From assembly GCA_017979445.1 (NCBI GenBank), contig CM030715.1, positions 35,585,756 to 35,649,755 of the forward strand: DNA of 64,000 bases, given 5' to 3'. Shown here in pieces: positions 11,277-24,200 of this stretch (its first letter is position 1; the number at the start of each line of letters is the position of its first letter). This DNA comes from Akebia trifoliata (lineage: Eukaryota; Streptophyta; Magnoliopsida; Ranunculales; Lardizabalaceae). The notes under the pieces are model-generated. The model searched no databases. It saw only the letters and a list, made by a program, of their open reading frames with translations, and was not told the DNA's origin. The translations under genes were made by a program, and so were the position numbers.

Positions 11277-13239
11277 ATTTCAAGGTATTGTCCTAAAATT
11301 ATAACTTTTCAAAAATAGAAATTTCTCCAAAATAGTGAAAATTTTAATTCAATTAATATTAACCTTGAAATATCTGATAAAAAACTCCTAAAAGCTAAAA
11401 TAAATAGAACTTAAAATACCTAAAAATTACTTTAAAAAACATTTTAAAAAAAACTTAATAAAAATAATATATTTTTTACTCGAATCCTTCAAATCATTTT
11501 TTCTTGATATGATCATTGTATTCAATCTTGTCGATGTTTATAATAGTCATTATAATTCACAATAGGTATTATAATAGTCATTATGATTCACAATCGTGAA
11601 GTTATGAATTTTTAAGGTAAAATGCAAGTTTATTCATTCACCCTGACCCTGTCTTACTTTAGGTTTTCTTTTTTAGATCTTGTCCTAAATCAATGAGATA
11701 GATCATTATATTACTAGTGTATCTTATCATATCTTAAAGAGATTAGATTTAATTTTTACATTTGGGATTAAGATTAGATGTTTCCTTATCACTTATTTAT
11801 GAGCTTATATAAGCTCAATGAATTAAATAATTAATGTTATATGTGGGTCCTTTTTCCTTATTTGATCATTGTTGTATGGTCTTCTTCTTTGACTGGGGTG
11901 GTGGCCCTGTGAAATAAATCTGATGATCAAGTCAGTTGATAATTCAACAGAATTTCGGTTTAGAATCATGAAAATTATGCACCTTTTCCTCGAATCATGT
12001 TCTTTCATTGTCTTTGATGTTATCGATTTCGTGAATCAAATCATGACCTTAATTTGAGATCGTGTGTGACACATGTATCATCATGGCAGTTCCACAAAAT
12101 ATCATACTTGAATGGTTAATGAACATGTGCCAACTTCTTTTTTAACTTAACACACTCGTTCTATCGTGGGTGACGTTATCTATCGTATCATTAATGTGCT
12201 CCCGTCTTCTCAAGGAACTTATCAAAGTCTCAAATTTTAAGAGCCTGAACCATCTACTTCAACTCTCGAAGAGTTATCCCTTGGAAAGTGTCAACTTGCT
12301 TAGCTTCGTGATATGTGTTTGAAACGTATCTGTCTAACGTGGAGTCGGATCCTATAGATTTAATTTGACCCCGCATGAGCTATCATCTTAATAATCAATA
12401 AATTCTATTATTCAATATGGTATAGGCAATTGAACTTTTGATCAAGCACTACATCCTGGTTAAATTGTCTTCAAGTGGGGACCAAACTGTTGTGTAAATG
12501 CCTTGTATTTTGTTGTGCTATGCTGAGTTGCATGGGTGCAGGGACTACACCCTTAGCCCAAATTTTTAAGTAAATGAAAAGGGCAATGTGTAATATTTTT
12601 TGAAGGTTTTTTTTTTTTGGGGGAGGGGAGGGTGTCTTTGGGGAGAGTTACATGTTCTGGTAACTCCTAATTTTATAAGTAAAGATCTTTAGGACTGTAA
12701 AGCTTATGAGAAAATAATGATTGTTTTTGTTCTGTCTTGTGAACATAGACACACTATCGAACCACGTAAATCCTTGTGTTTTTTGTGCAATTTATGTTAT
12801 CTTTGCTATTTTGTATTTTAACACAGACAACACAAAACACCTTTCAAATCAAGATCTCTTAGTGGTCGCTCATGCTTCAAACATTCACTATGCAACAAAC
12901 AAGGGATTGTGATAAAGCTTACAGTTACAATCACCATGAAAAGCATCTTTGTAAACCTCGAGAAAAAGCATGAATCATCACTGCAAAACCTTTGATGATC
13001 TAGCATGGATGGTCACAACCAGGAACTCCTCAATTTATTTGATGACTTTTAATTCCTCATTTATACATAATATCTCCTTAAATGGTAATGGACAGTCCAT
13101 GCCAAAGTGGCAAGGTAATTGATTTTGAATTCAAATTCATATCTATTCTTGTTCTACCTCTAACAATAAGGAAAAAAATCTGCCCGAGGCACTAATTGCC
13201 TAACAATGAGGAACAAACCAACGAAGACACTAAATGACA

Positions 13240-13425
13240 AGGGATTTTGTTAACATGTGTCTTAAGGGTACACATTAAGGTGTATTCAATACACCATGAA
13301 AATTTATTTTCCATCTAAAAGAGCCCCAAGAAAAAACTTTCTAACCAAAAATACTTTCAATTGATATTTCCAAGGTTTGTTTAATGCAGGTTAAAGTGTG
13401 CCTAGGGCACATGTTTACAAAACCC
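13240..13425. mobile_element. Short MITE with terminal inverted repeats
   Basis: The left end (TTTTGTTAACATGTGT, from about 13246) mirrors the right end (GCACATGTTTACAAAA, ending about 13423), with a further matching block of TTAAGG and CCTAGG type inside. The spacer is non-coding. Related GTGTGCCCTTA/GGCACAC motifs are scattered near 300, 1760, 50640 and 50965. Confidence 0.45.
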
Positions 13426-14552
13426 AATGAGTAATAATAAGGAAATAGACCCGTATGGAAAACAAATAGGAACTTCGAAATTTGGAAATTGGACATGTAA
13501 TTTGTACAATAATTCTCATGTGGAATCTAATGGACAAGAACTTCGATAAGCACTGTACGTGCATAATTACACCTAGCAACATAGATCAATAGATTAGTGC
13601 TCACGTGGCCATCATTGCATGAATGAGCCGACTTGAGATCTTCATGTGTTAAACTGTCAACTATTATATATGTAGGAATTGACTTGGTTAATGAGTGAGT
13701 GGAGTCGAGACTTCCACGTGTCAACTCTTTCAAATATATAAACAGACTCACCTGACCTAACCTAACAAGTGACAAGAGAGGATCACTTAGTTGAAGCCAA
13801 CTTCAGTCGAGTAAACAATCTAATAATGAAAAAAACACGAATACTTCAAAATGGATCAAGATAAACCATAAGAAAAGATCTCTCATTGAATATTTTCATA
13901 TTTCAACAAGAGAAAAGTACATTAGAGAAAAAAAAAATCAAACTAGTAAGATATTTGGATGAACACGAAATAATTGAACTTCAGCTTAGTAATTTTTGTA
14001 ATCGATAGTGATTTTGAAATTAGGGAATGATTTGGAGAATCTTCAGAAGGAAAATAAACTCGTATTTCGACTGAGCAACATGCATAAACTTCACTAAATG
14101 ACATCAAAATTTTATTTATTAGAACTAACCAAGTTTCAAGATGACTCATGGAATTTTAAAATTAAGCTAAACACGATATAATGTATTATATCGTAATCAT
14201 GAAAATGTCCCTCATTCATCCCATTTACTTAGTTGAAGATCACATTAATTTCTTAATCAAATCCTCTCATTTAGATGGAGAGTATCCAACATGTTTTGAA
14301 GCTTATATTTTTCAAACTCATATGCACACATAAAAATTGCTCTATTAGATTGGAAATTTAATTGCCCTTGTCTTAAGCATTCTTCCATTATTCACATTTA
14401 TTGCTCATTTTGTCCATTAAATCCCAACAGAATACCGTAATCAAATGTCCTCTCTTTCTCAATATTTTTCACCAATGCACCCCTTCGTTCTTTTGGATTC
14501 TCACACCACCTTCACACATCTCTTCAAAAACCCTTCTGTGAACTTCTAATTG

Positions 14553-14561
14553 AAACCCTAA
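14553..14561 (+). promoter_or_regulatory. Telo-box in the nucleotidyltransferase promoter or leader
   Basis: Perfect AAACCCTAA about 640 bp before the ATG at 15202. Telo-boxes near start sites are typical of genes active in dividing cells. Pyrimidine-rich leader-like DNA follows it (14570-14720). Confidence 0.4.
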
Positions 14562-14801
14562 TATCAACCAATCTCTCTCGATCGAAATCTTAAAATCGAC
14601 AGACCTAACTGGTCTCCGAAATCGAGGTTTATTTTTGAAGATTAACTTCTCTCTTCTCTAGGGTTTTTCTTTCTTTCCCCACCTTTTGTCGTCGATTTTT
14701 TTTTTTTTTTTTGTTCAACTGTTCTTGATCGAACTTTGACCCGGTGTCATTTGACCCAAAACTTGTTGATTCCGTCACCATTCGTCAAGATTGAAGTATT
14801 A

Positions 14802-15179
14802 ATGAGATCGAAAGGCGTCAAGTATAATCCTTTTTCTGAAATTTTCGGGGATTTTTTTTTCAGGGTTTGATCATTTAGGCTCGATTAGGTTATCCAACTC
14901 GTTATCATTTCATCAAAGTCAGGCGTTGATCTTGTTAATGGTTTTGTTTTGGTTGCTTTGATAGGTTTAGGGCTTTCAGAATTTGGTGCAAGTTCGCTTC
15001 GGCAAAGATTTTTCCTCCCAATTGTTGTGATAGGTTTAGATTTTAATCGAATTTAGATTATATTGTAGTCACTAAGTGCTGTTCAGACTGAAGACCTGTG
15101 CTACATTGGGTTCATGAATTTGGGGACTTTTAAAAATCAAATTTTTTTCTCGAAGTTTGGGTTTGGGAGGAGGTTTTAA
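14802..15179 (+). other. Leader region with two small upstream ORFs
   Basis: ATG at 14802 opens 22 codons ending at TGA 14868-14870. ATG at 15114 opens 21 codons (MNLGTFKNQIFFSK start) ending at TAA 15177-15179, only 22 bases before the main ATG at 15202. If the leader keeps this region after splicing, the second ORF could limit translation of the main protein. The leader intron structure is not resolved, so either ORF could be spliced out. Confidence 0.35.
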
Positions 15180-15201
15180 GGAAGTACGGGGTTAGCCTTG
15201 C

Positions 15202-18200
15202 ATGGGCGATCATGAGGGCTGGGCACAGCCCAGTGGCCTCCTACCCAATGAAGCATCTTCTGTGACTCGTGTCCTTGATCCTGAGAGATGGTTGAAAGCC
15301 GAAGAGAGAACCACGGGGCTGATTGCTCGCATCCAGCCTAACCAACCCTCCGAAGAACTCAGAAATGCTGTGGCAGATTACGTTCAGAGGCTCATCATGA
15401 AGTGTTTCTCTTGTCAGGTGAGTTCATCTGCTCGCATATTTAGATGTTGTTAATTGGATGAACTTTTTTTAGCTGTTATGATTGTTCCAATTTCCAATAG
15501 TGTCTTCATAGTTGTAGGGTTCACATAGTAACAATTGAAGAATGACATGATGTATATAAATAGAATAACGTTGAATGCACGGGGTTGGTATGCGGCTGAC
15601 ATGGCAAGGGCACAGAACCACAGATCTTTTTCCTGTGTATCCCGATGAAAAAAAAATCTATGGTTCTCTGCCCTTGCCACATCAGCCGCATACCAACTGC
15701 ATACCAAAAACCGCTTGCATTCATCACGACTCATATAAATAGCTTATGGATACCTGTAATTGGATTTCACAAATATTTTTCAGCCATTGCCGGTACATCT
15801 GAACAATGCCTCTCGTCTAATATGGATATTTGTATTCATTGTTGTGGGTGTATTTGTTGGGGAAAAAAACTTGGGCTATGTAATACTAATCTGCTCTACT
15901 GAGGATTGTAGGCTAAAAATGGTGTCAGTAATTTTACTTGGCTTCATGGAAACAATAGCATCATTGTGAATTCTTTTTAGGCAAAAAATGGCCCTATCTT
16001 TTGTGAAGAAGCAAATGTAAGGGTACTTTAATTTCAAAATACTTGTGGCCTGTTTGGGAATATTTCCGGATTCTGCCATTGGGGAGAGCAAAAGCTGAAG
16101 TGTTGTTAATAGAAGCTGAGAAGAATGTTGTTGGTCTAGATTGGCATTTGGAAACCATGTTGGAAAAAGTGCTGTTGTGGGTGCAAAAGATTGGATTTTT
16201 ATTTGGTAAGACAACTTCAAGCTACTGGATTAGGTCACTATGAGCAGAATGCCCTTATGAGTAAAATGAAGCAACAGTTCATCTTTTTTATCCTCCTAAG
16301 CCACATCCTATATCCTGAACAGTATTTTGTGGGATCTACTAATGAAATAATATAAAAAACATGACTCTACATACGAAATGAGAAATAACAAAAAAACAAA
16401 ACTGAACATCTAAATTAAACTAAAAAAAAATCCAAATGATTGGGGTGCTTATTTTGAGGAATTCCATAATGGTAGGAGTACAATGTGAACTTAGAAAATG
16501 CAACCATACATTTGATGGTCTTTTACTTCCTGTGAAAGCTGGTAGCCGAGAAGTGATCCGTGGCTGCTTCTCGAGGATGCTCTTCCGGCTTCTATAAGAA
16601 GTGAACATGGGATCCAAACGACAAGTTTTCAACTGCAAGCTCTTCAAGCTTTTGTGGGTAGCGGGAAGCGGAATCTGGAAGTGTTCCCAAACACCTACTT
16701 CTTATTCCTTGATTATTTATTCTATATTCTTGCTTCTTTGACAATTCATGATACCTACCACTCATCCTCCACTGTCACCCTGCCTTTCTCCATGTCTCAC
16801 TCTTCTAGCAATACTCTTTCAATTTCTAGATTTTAAACTTCATTTCATTAGAAAACTCCATAGGAATGTTTGAACCAGTTCAAATACATTGGGAAACCCA
16901 CCAGAAAATAGTCAATGTCTTCAGTCATAAGACTTCATATTAACTTACTACCATCAACCTTGTCGAAATGCTAGAGAACGTTGTGGAACTAGCCTTTAGA
17001 AAGAAATGTTGTCATTATACTTTTCAGGATCGGAAGTTGAAACTTGAAACTGCATCTCCCAAGTCCGTGATCACCCCATCTGTTTTTCCCATTTCAGCCA
17101 TTGGGAAACACCGAATTTGAGTCCATATATGTTTGCTTTGGCGGGACATAAAGCTAAGATACTGATAAGGCTCTAAAATGTGATTGGTGACATGCAAGCC
17201 TCCAAGGAGCATCGAGCTTCCGTGAAATCCAAAAAATAATATTTTATTTGCCTTCTACTATTAATTGATTGGTGAATGCATCTGGAAAAGATGGAAGCCT
17301 TGCAAAAGCACATTAACTGTCGCTTCTTGGGCATCCTTAGTGCTAGGTGGATCTATAAACTTTTGAGGTTTTTTTTTTCATAGGTAGAAACTATAATATT
17401 TTTCTGTTTGATCCTTAAAATATATGCCTTTTCTGATCAGAACCCAGAGGCCTGAATGAACTACCTTCTAATCCCACAACTCTCTGGTTTACTTCAATTG
17501 AGGGGGAGACTGTTCATTAGATTCCCAGCAACCAGTATTCTTCTAATTTCCTTTGATATTCTAAAGTTTATTAAATGTCCTCCAGCATGTTGCACTTCTT
17601 CAATTTCCATTGGTGTATATGGTTTGTTTCCCTCTCCCGATCTTTGGTTAGTATCATTTTCTAATTGTCTTGATTGTTTGCAGGTGTTCACTTTTGGATC
17701 TGTACCTTTGAAAACCTACTTACCAGATGGGGACATTGACTTGACGGCTTTCAGCAACAACCAAAATTTGAAGGATACATGGGCTAATGAGGTTCGCATT
17801 ATGCTTGAGAAAGAAGAGAAGTCTGAGAATGCTGAGTTCCGTGTGAAAGAGGTTCAGTACATTCAGGCAGAAGTATGTCCTTTTCACTCGAATGTTTCAA
17901 AATTTTCCAAGCTTACAGTCATAACATCGGTCATTTAATACGCAAATTGATAATATATAATATGATAATGCCCCACACAATTATTTTCATAGTTTATGGT
18001 GGTCCATTTGTTGTTTATTTATGCTGGTGTTTCCTGTGTACACTATTTTGCTGGGAGGATTGAGAACAAGGTTCATAGTAACCTTGTCAGGGTCATACCC
18101 TTTATACATGTACCGCTTGTGTGGATGCAGAGTTCAAATTATATGAAGGACGTTTCTTTGGTTCTAGTTCTGTTTTCTTCTTTTAAAATATTGTAGCATG

Positions 18201-21200
18201 TATTATTACCTTGCAAAGTTTACAATGTTTGCGTTGGTATTGTCATACGTGAAACCATCACCATATGATCTTAAGGTTCTGCCTATCTTCATCTCTGATG
18301 TAGCTTCTTTCACTTGTGATGCCTTAATTCTACAGAAGTTTGTGTGCTCTTTGAACTCCCATGTGTCTCCTCCTAGTCTTAAGCTTCACATTAGTCATCA
18401 TTTAGCATTTTCGGAGATAACCCTTCCACCTTTCTTTAATCTCTTCATCTTCTCTCTTAGTGCATCTAACATGACAAAGCCTATATATTTCTTTTTTCTA
18501 TTTTGTGTCAGCTTGTATAAATCTTTGTTACCCACTCTAGTCTCCAACCTATTATATGGACTACTACTATATTCCGTATGTTTGTTATGGCTTTGAGCTG
18601 GAAAAGCACGTTTGTTGGTAACGGCTTCTACTTCAATAGCTTTTGCAGGAAAGTCCAAAACTGCATTTTTGAGAAGCCTTGCTGGGGCTACTTTCGCACG
18701 AGAGACACTATGAGAAGCCAACACCGAAAAACATATGGGGGTGAAATCGTCATTTCACCTCTCATTCTTCTTAACTCATCGATCAAACAACAAAATCAAT
18801 TCAACCTCTCTTTACTACTTTTTCGTCAGCTTTTGTAACAAACAAGATTCTCCTAGACGCAGTTCCCAGACTTTAAGCTTCTGCTTCTCCTAGACACAAA
18901 ATTCTGAAGTAGAAGCTAGAGTCTGTTACAAACAGACCCTTAGCTTCATAGACCACTATTTGCTTCATTTAAACATTTTTTTTTAATATCTAAGTTTTTG
19001 TTGGTAGTAGTCTTTTGCCAAGAGTTGTAATAGATCTTTTATTTTCTAATGACCTTCTAAACCTCATTATTCCACCACCAAGTTTCCTTCTATGCATGAC
19101 TTTTCTCATTGATTCCCTAAGAATCTTTTTTTTTTACTCTTTTATTATACTTGGCTACTTCATCCCTCATCATTATAGCTTCCATTTATAAGTTCTACCT
19201 TTTCTGATATATTTATAAAAGGATTTTTTTCCCTTTTAAATTCGGTCACCTTACTCTTTTCTTTCCACATCAATTGTCCATTTCTCTAAGTAGAAGAAAG
19301 TCTATTGGGCATTCATTTGTTTTACTCTACCTAAATGTCATCCCTAGTTTTGAAATACATATTTGCTACTGCCATGTCATGTGCCATAAAAAAAAAATCC
19401 AAGGATCTTATTTCTCATTTCATTTATTTCTTCAATCAAGTCTGCTCCCTTTCATGTCCTTACTTTCCTTCCCTCCATGACCATGTAAAGTCTCCTCCCT
19501 TAAATGTCCTTACTTCATCAGGAATTTTTTGAATGAGTTTATCTTATGTCTCCAAGAATTATCCCGTAATGCTTTCTTCTAATCCAACTTGGGATGCATA
19601 AGCCCTAATTATTTTTGTTCTCTTTCCTTGTTGTAAGTTTCCTAGCGAACTCAACCTTATTTTGAGTAACATAAACTAAAATATATAGATGTTATACAAA
19701 AGAAGCTGGCAAATCACTTTATGACTTTGGAGAGTAGGGAAAGAATTTAAGTCATATATTTGGTAGCAGAGATACCAAAGTTTGAAGTGACCAATGATGG
19801 AGTTTACTTTTCTAAGATTGTCCAAGTTAATCTTCTAGATTCTTCCCCTTTTTTGTTTTATCATTAACATATGATTGTATTGTGTCATTTTTTTTTTTTT
19901 GGTATGGCCTTAATTGTGTTGGAATTTTTCTCAATGTCTGAGACCTAAACTACATAGGAGTTTGGGATGGATCTACTATTGGATACCATATTGGCTATCC
20001 GACAACTGATCTCACAGAATATTTCCAAATCCAATTTGGATTCCAACACCATACATGCATCAAATGCAAGTCTTGGAGGTACCTAAGTTTGTTTTAGAAT
20101 GTTCTTGAAGATTTACAATTTGTATTGATGTGAAAGTTTGAATTTTAATCTAATTTTCATTTCTAAGGTGTTAGGACCTTAAGAAATGTGGTTATAAGCC
20201 TCATGCTCCCATGTTATTTACGTAAAAGGTGATTTTATATAGAATATTTTTCAGTATTTAAAATTTGTAATTAGATGATAAGTATTTGGGTTACAAGTCA
20301 ACTCCAGACATGATGCATTGTGTTCCTACATTTCCTTCTTAGAAAATAAATTTTATATAGAACGGTTAAAACATTTAATTAAAAATAGGTATTTGTGTGA
20401 TGGTCACCTCTACGTATGAAGCATACTCCTCTTATGAGTCATGAGTCTCAATGGTGGAGGCGTACGCCTCACATCTTTTGAAACGCGGATTGGAAGGATT
20501 TTTGAAAGTTTTCTGGGCTTTACTAAAAGGGTTCCAGAGGGGTTCTAGAGTGAACAAATGGCTTTTGAGGGTTTGGAGAAAAATAGTCTCTCTTGTATTT
20601 GGTCAATTTACACGGGAAGTTCCCTATTGTCAGTGCAATGTATCTTTGGTGGTAAACCATGTAAATTTATGTGGTCTTGTGTTACTGGTTTTTTTCTCTG
20701 TTTCTGTTATTGTTTTCCTAGTACTCTTTATGGATTTCTGGTATTATCTGGTTGTGTTGCGCACTGTATTTCCAACAGCTTGTATTAGAATTCAGGTGAG
20801 CTGGAACACTTTAATCATGCATCCTTTTGATAGATTTAATTGTAGATGCTTATATTTCAGACGTAAATCCGAGTGTTCTTACTTTTTTCCATATTTTCTT
20901 ATGCTCAATGATAGCCTGCTGAATTTTATCCTTTTATTTTCATCCGTTTACAGGTAAAGATAATAAAATGCCTCGTAGAGAACATAGTGGTTGACATATC
21001 TTTTAACCAGCTAGGTGGGCTATGTACCCTTTGTTTCCTTGAGGAGGTGAGCTACTGATATTCTGAGCGTGTGGTGCCAACAAAATTTATCTTAAGTAAA
21101 AAAAATCTTGAGACCCTGGTTTTTAATTGCTACTTCTGCTAATGAATAATCCTCGTGTCTGTAGGTTGACCATTTGATAAACCAAGATCATCTATTCAAG

Positions 21201-24200
21201 CGCAGCATTATATTGATTAAGGCCTGGTGTTATTATGAAAGTCGTATATTGGGTGCTCATCATGGTCTTATTTCAACTTATGCCCTTGAGACATTGGTAC
21301 TATACATTTTTCATGTCTTTAACAGGTCCTTTACTGGACCACTCGAGGTAATTACAGTTCTATATTTTCTCTCTTTGTTTTCCTTGACAGTCTACATTAT
21401 TGACCTTGCCTCAAGGTCGCCTTATTTCATTTTTCCCTTCCGTTCTTTGCAGGTTCTTTATCGTTTTCTAGAGTTCTTCAGTAATTTTGACTGGGACAAC
21501 TTTTGTGTTAGCCTCTGGGGCCCTGTCCCCATTAGTTCACTTCCAGAAATGTCAGGTATACATAGAGGTATAATTTGCTCTTCATTGTATTTCATGGTTG
21601 AGTGGCGTACTTTAGAAAATCAATTAACCATATCTAATTTTTATTTGGAATGTCTTAGCTGCGGAATCTCCTCGAAAGGATAGTGGAGAGTTACTGCTTA
21701 GCAAACTGTTTCTTGATGCTTGTAGCTCAGTGTACGCTGTTTTCCCTGGTGGCCAAGAAAACCAGGGCCAACCCTTCGTTTCTAAACATTTCAATGTTAT
21801 CGATCCATTACGTACAAACAACAACCTCGGACGCAGTGTTAGTAAAGGTATTCAAATTCTAAATTCAAGCAAGATCCCTCTCACCTGAGTGTCTTATTTT
21901 TTGCATTGCGGAATGTTGTTTGCAAGATGGCTGATCATTTGATCATATTTGCTGACTTACTGATCTTAGACGTTGAGTTAATCATTCTATGTCAACCAGG
22001 TATATTTGTGTTTAGCTTATTTCCTGTGGTGCATCCTGTCCATGTCATTGACCATTATTACTTCTTTAAATCACAACATCATTAAGGTCCATATAATTTG
22101 AATTATTGTTATTGTTGAGACCAAGAACCTGAATCATGGAAATCATTTACCTTTGACAAATCCATGCTTAGATTAACTCATTTTCTGTGTGTGTGCTTGT
22201 GTGAGCGAATAATGCTTTTCCTGTGGCTAGTGATTTTATTTGCGTGCTTTTCTATGGTTCCATCTATATGCTCATACCATTGTTAAACTGTTTTCTTTAT
22301 TTTTTGTTTAGGTAATTTCTTTAGGATACGCAGTGCCTTTGCATTTGGGGCAAAAAGGCTAGCCAGGTTGCTCGATTGTCCAAAAGAGGACATAATTGCT
22401 GAAGTCGATCAGTTCTTCATGAACACGTGGGAAAGACATGGCAGTGGCCATCGCCCTGATGCACCTAATACTGATTTGTGGTGCTTGCGACAGTTAAATT
22501 CAGATCTTTCTGATGGGTTTGAGAATCTAAAGAACTATTCAAGCGCCAGAAGAACGAATGAGAATCCTGCAAGTCATGAATCTGAGTCTGAGGGGAATCA
22601 TGCTCTCTCCTATCAACATGGTAACCATCCATCAGAAAACATGTCTAGGACCAGTAGTGTGTCTGCAGTTTCTCGTACTCACAGCCAGAAAACTTATGGC
22701 AACCCAACCAGCTCAAGGATCTCTGATCAAGTTGCGCAGAATATTGGCTCTAGTGGAACTGTACATACTGAGAAGGTTCAGAGAAGTTCTAGAGCAGATA
22801 ACTTGGTGAATGAAGTGCAAGGAAGGTATCCATTTGGGAGGACCCATTCTAGCCCTGAGCTTTCCGACACATCCAGTGAGGCTTCATCAAGAGGAAGGCG
22901 TAACAGGACATCAGAAATGGGAAAAAGCCAGATTTCTGCTGTAAGGCCCGATTATAGCAGGAGGAAGAACTTGGGCTCTGAAGTTTCAGGCAGTCATAGT
23001 ACAAGGTCTTCAACTGATGGTCCATCATCTTTAAGGCACAGCTCATCTCATCAAAGTCTTGATGCTGCTGCTGAATCAAATAGCGCTTCAAATAATCATC
23101 ACGATGAAGCTGCCTTGAATGCCATGGTGGAAGAGCTTGCTTCTGTTACTGAGACCAATGTGATGGATCAGGAAGAGAAAGACCTGGTTAACATGATGGC
23201 ATCTTCCGGGGTTCATGGTTTCAGTGGACAGGTTCAGATGCCAATGAATTTAGCTTCCCCTCATGGACCTATTCCAGTGTCACCTTCTGTTCTTGCTTCA
23301 ATGGGTTATTCTCATAGAAATTGGTCGGGGATGGTTCCCACAAATATCCCCTTGATCGAGCCTCCTTGGAGCTCAAATATGCAGTTTCCCCAAGGTCTAG
23401 TTTCTTCTTCATTATCCCATTACTTCCCTGGTGGAGTAGCCTCAAATCCTGAAGAAATGATTGAATCGGGTAATGAGAGCTCAAGTTTTGGAGAAATGAA
23501 CCCGGAGGATGGTGATCATGGTTTCTGGCACGAACAGGATGCAGGTTATGCCAGAGGTTTTGATCCAGATGATGGAAATTTCCAGATGCTACAGTTGGAT
23601 GGCAAGCAACAGTCAACTTCAATAGGGTTTAACTTTGTCTCATCTTCGCGACCAAGCAGTTCAGGCAGTTCTTTTAGGACATATCAACACAAGTTTGTCA
23701 AAGAAAACAGAGAATTGGTAAGAGAAGATCATACTGATACTATTCTGCATCAAAACAATAGAGGGAATGAGGTTTACCCTACAGAAAGAAGTGCGAGTTT
23801 GAGAGGCTTACCTACGTCACATGCTAGTTCTTCAAGAAGCAAAGCATCTTCTGAAAGTTCCTGGGACGGATCATCTGGAAAGATCTCCAAGTCAGCAAGG
23901 GACAAACGGGAAAGGAAAACAGCTCCCACTGCAGTTCCATCATCTGTTTATGGGGAAGGTCAGAATGGGTGGCACTATGATGGTTTATCGGTTGATTATA
24001 GTTCACAGGTGGATGACGACAGCAGAGACTGGATTCCTCTTTCGACCGTGGGCACCGAAGTGGCACAAAGAAATACAGGACCCACATCTGTGGCTTCCTC
24101 ACATGCTAAAAGCCATCAAATACCTAGCTATGAATCCTCACAGATGAGTGGGTCAGATTCAATGATACCCGTTGCTCCTATACTCTTGGGTTCTGGTTCA

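Larger units (their letters stand above)
10642..14500. other. Intergenic region between PLIP and the nucleotidyltransferase
   Basis: It begins with the PLIP 3' untranslated region. A MITE lies at about 11070-11276 and another at 13240-13425. A short tandem duplication with a period of about 31 bp (TAATAGTCATTAT core) lies at 11539-11600. A T-run followed by a G-rich stretch lies at 12605-12632. The stretch 12100-12480 looks like decayed coding DNA, possibly from a retrotransposon, but I could not assign it. No intact gene was found. Confidence 0.5.

Noticed and set aside
12100..12480. Possible Copia gag remnant
   Set aside because: Some protein-like words in one frame but no zinc knuckle, no flanking LTRs and several stops; not enough to call.
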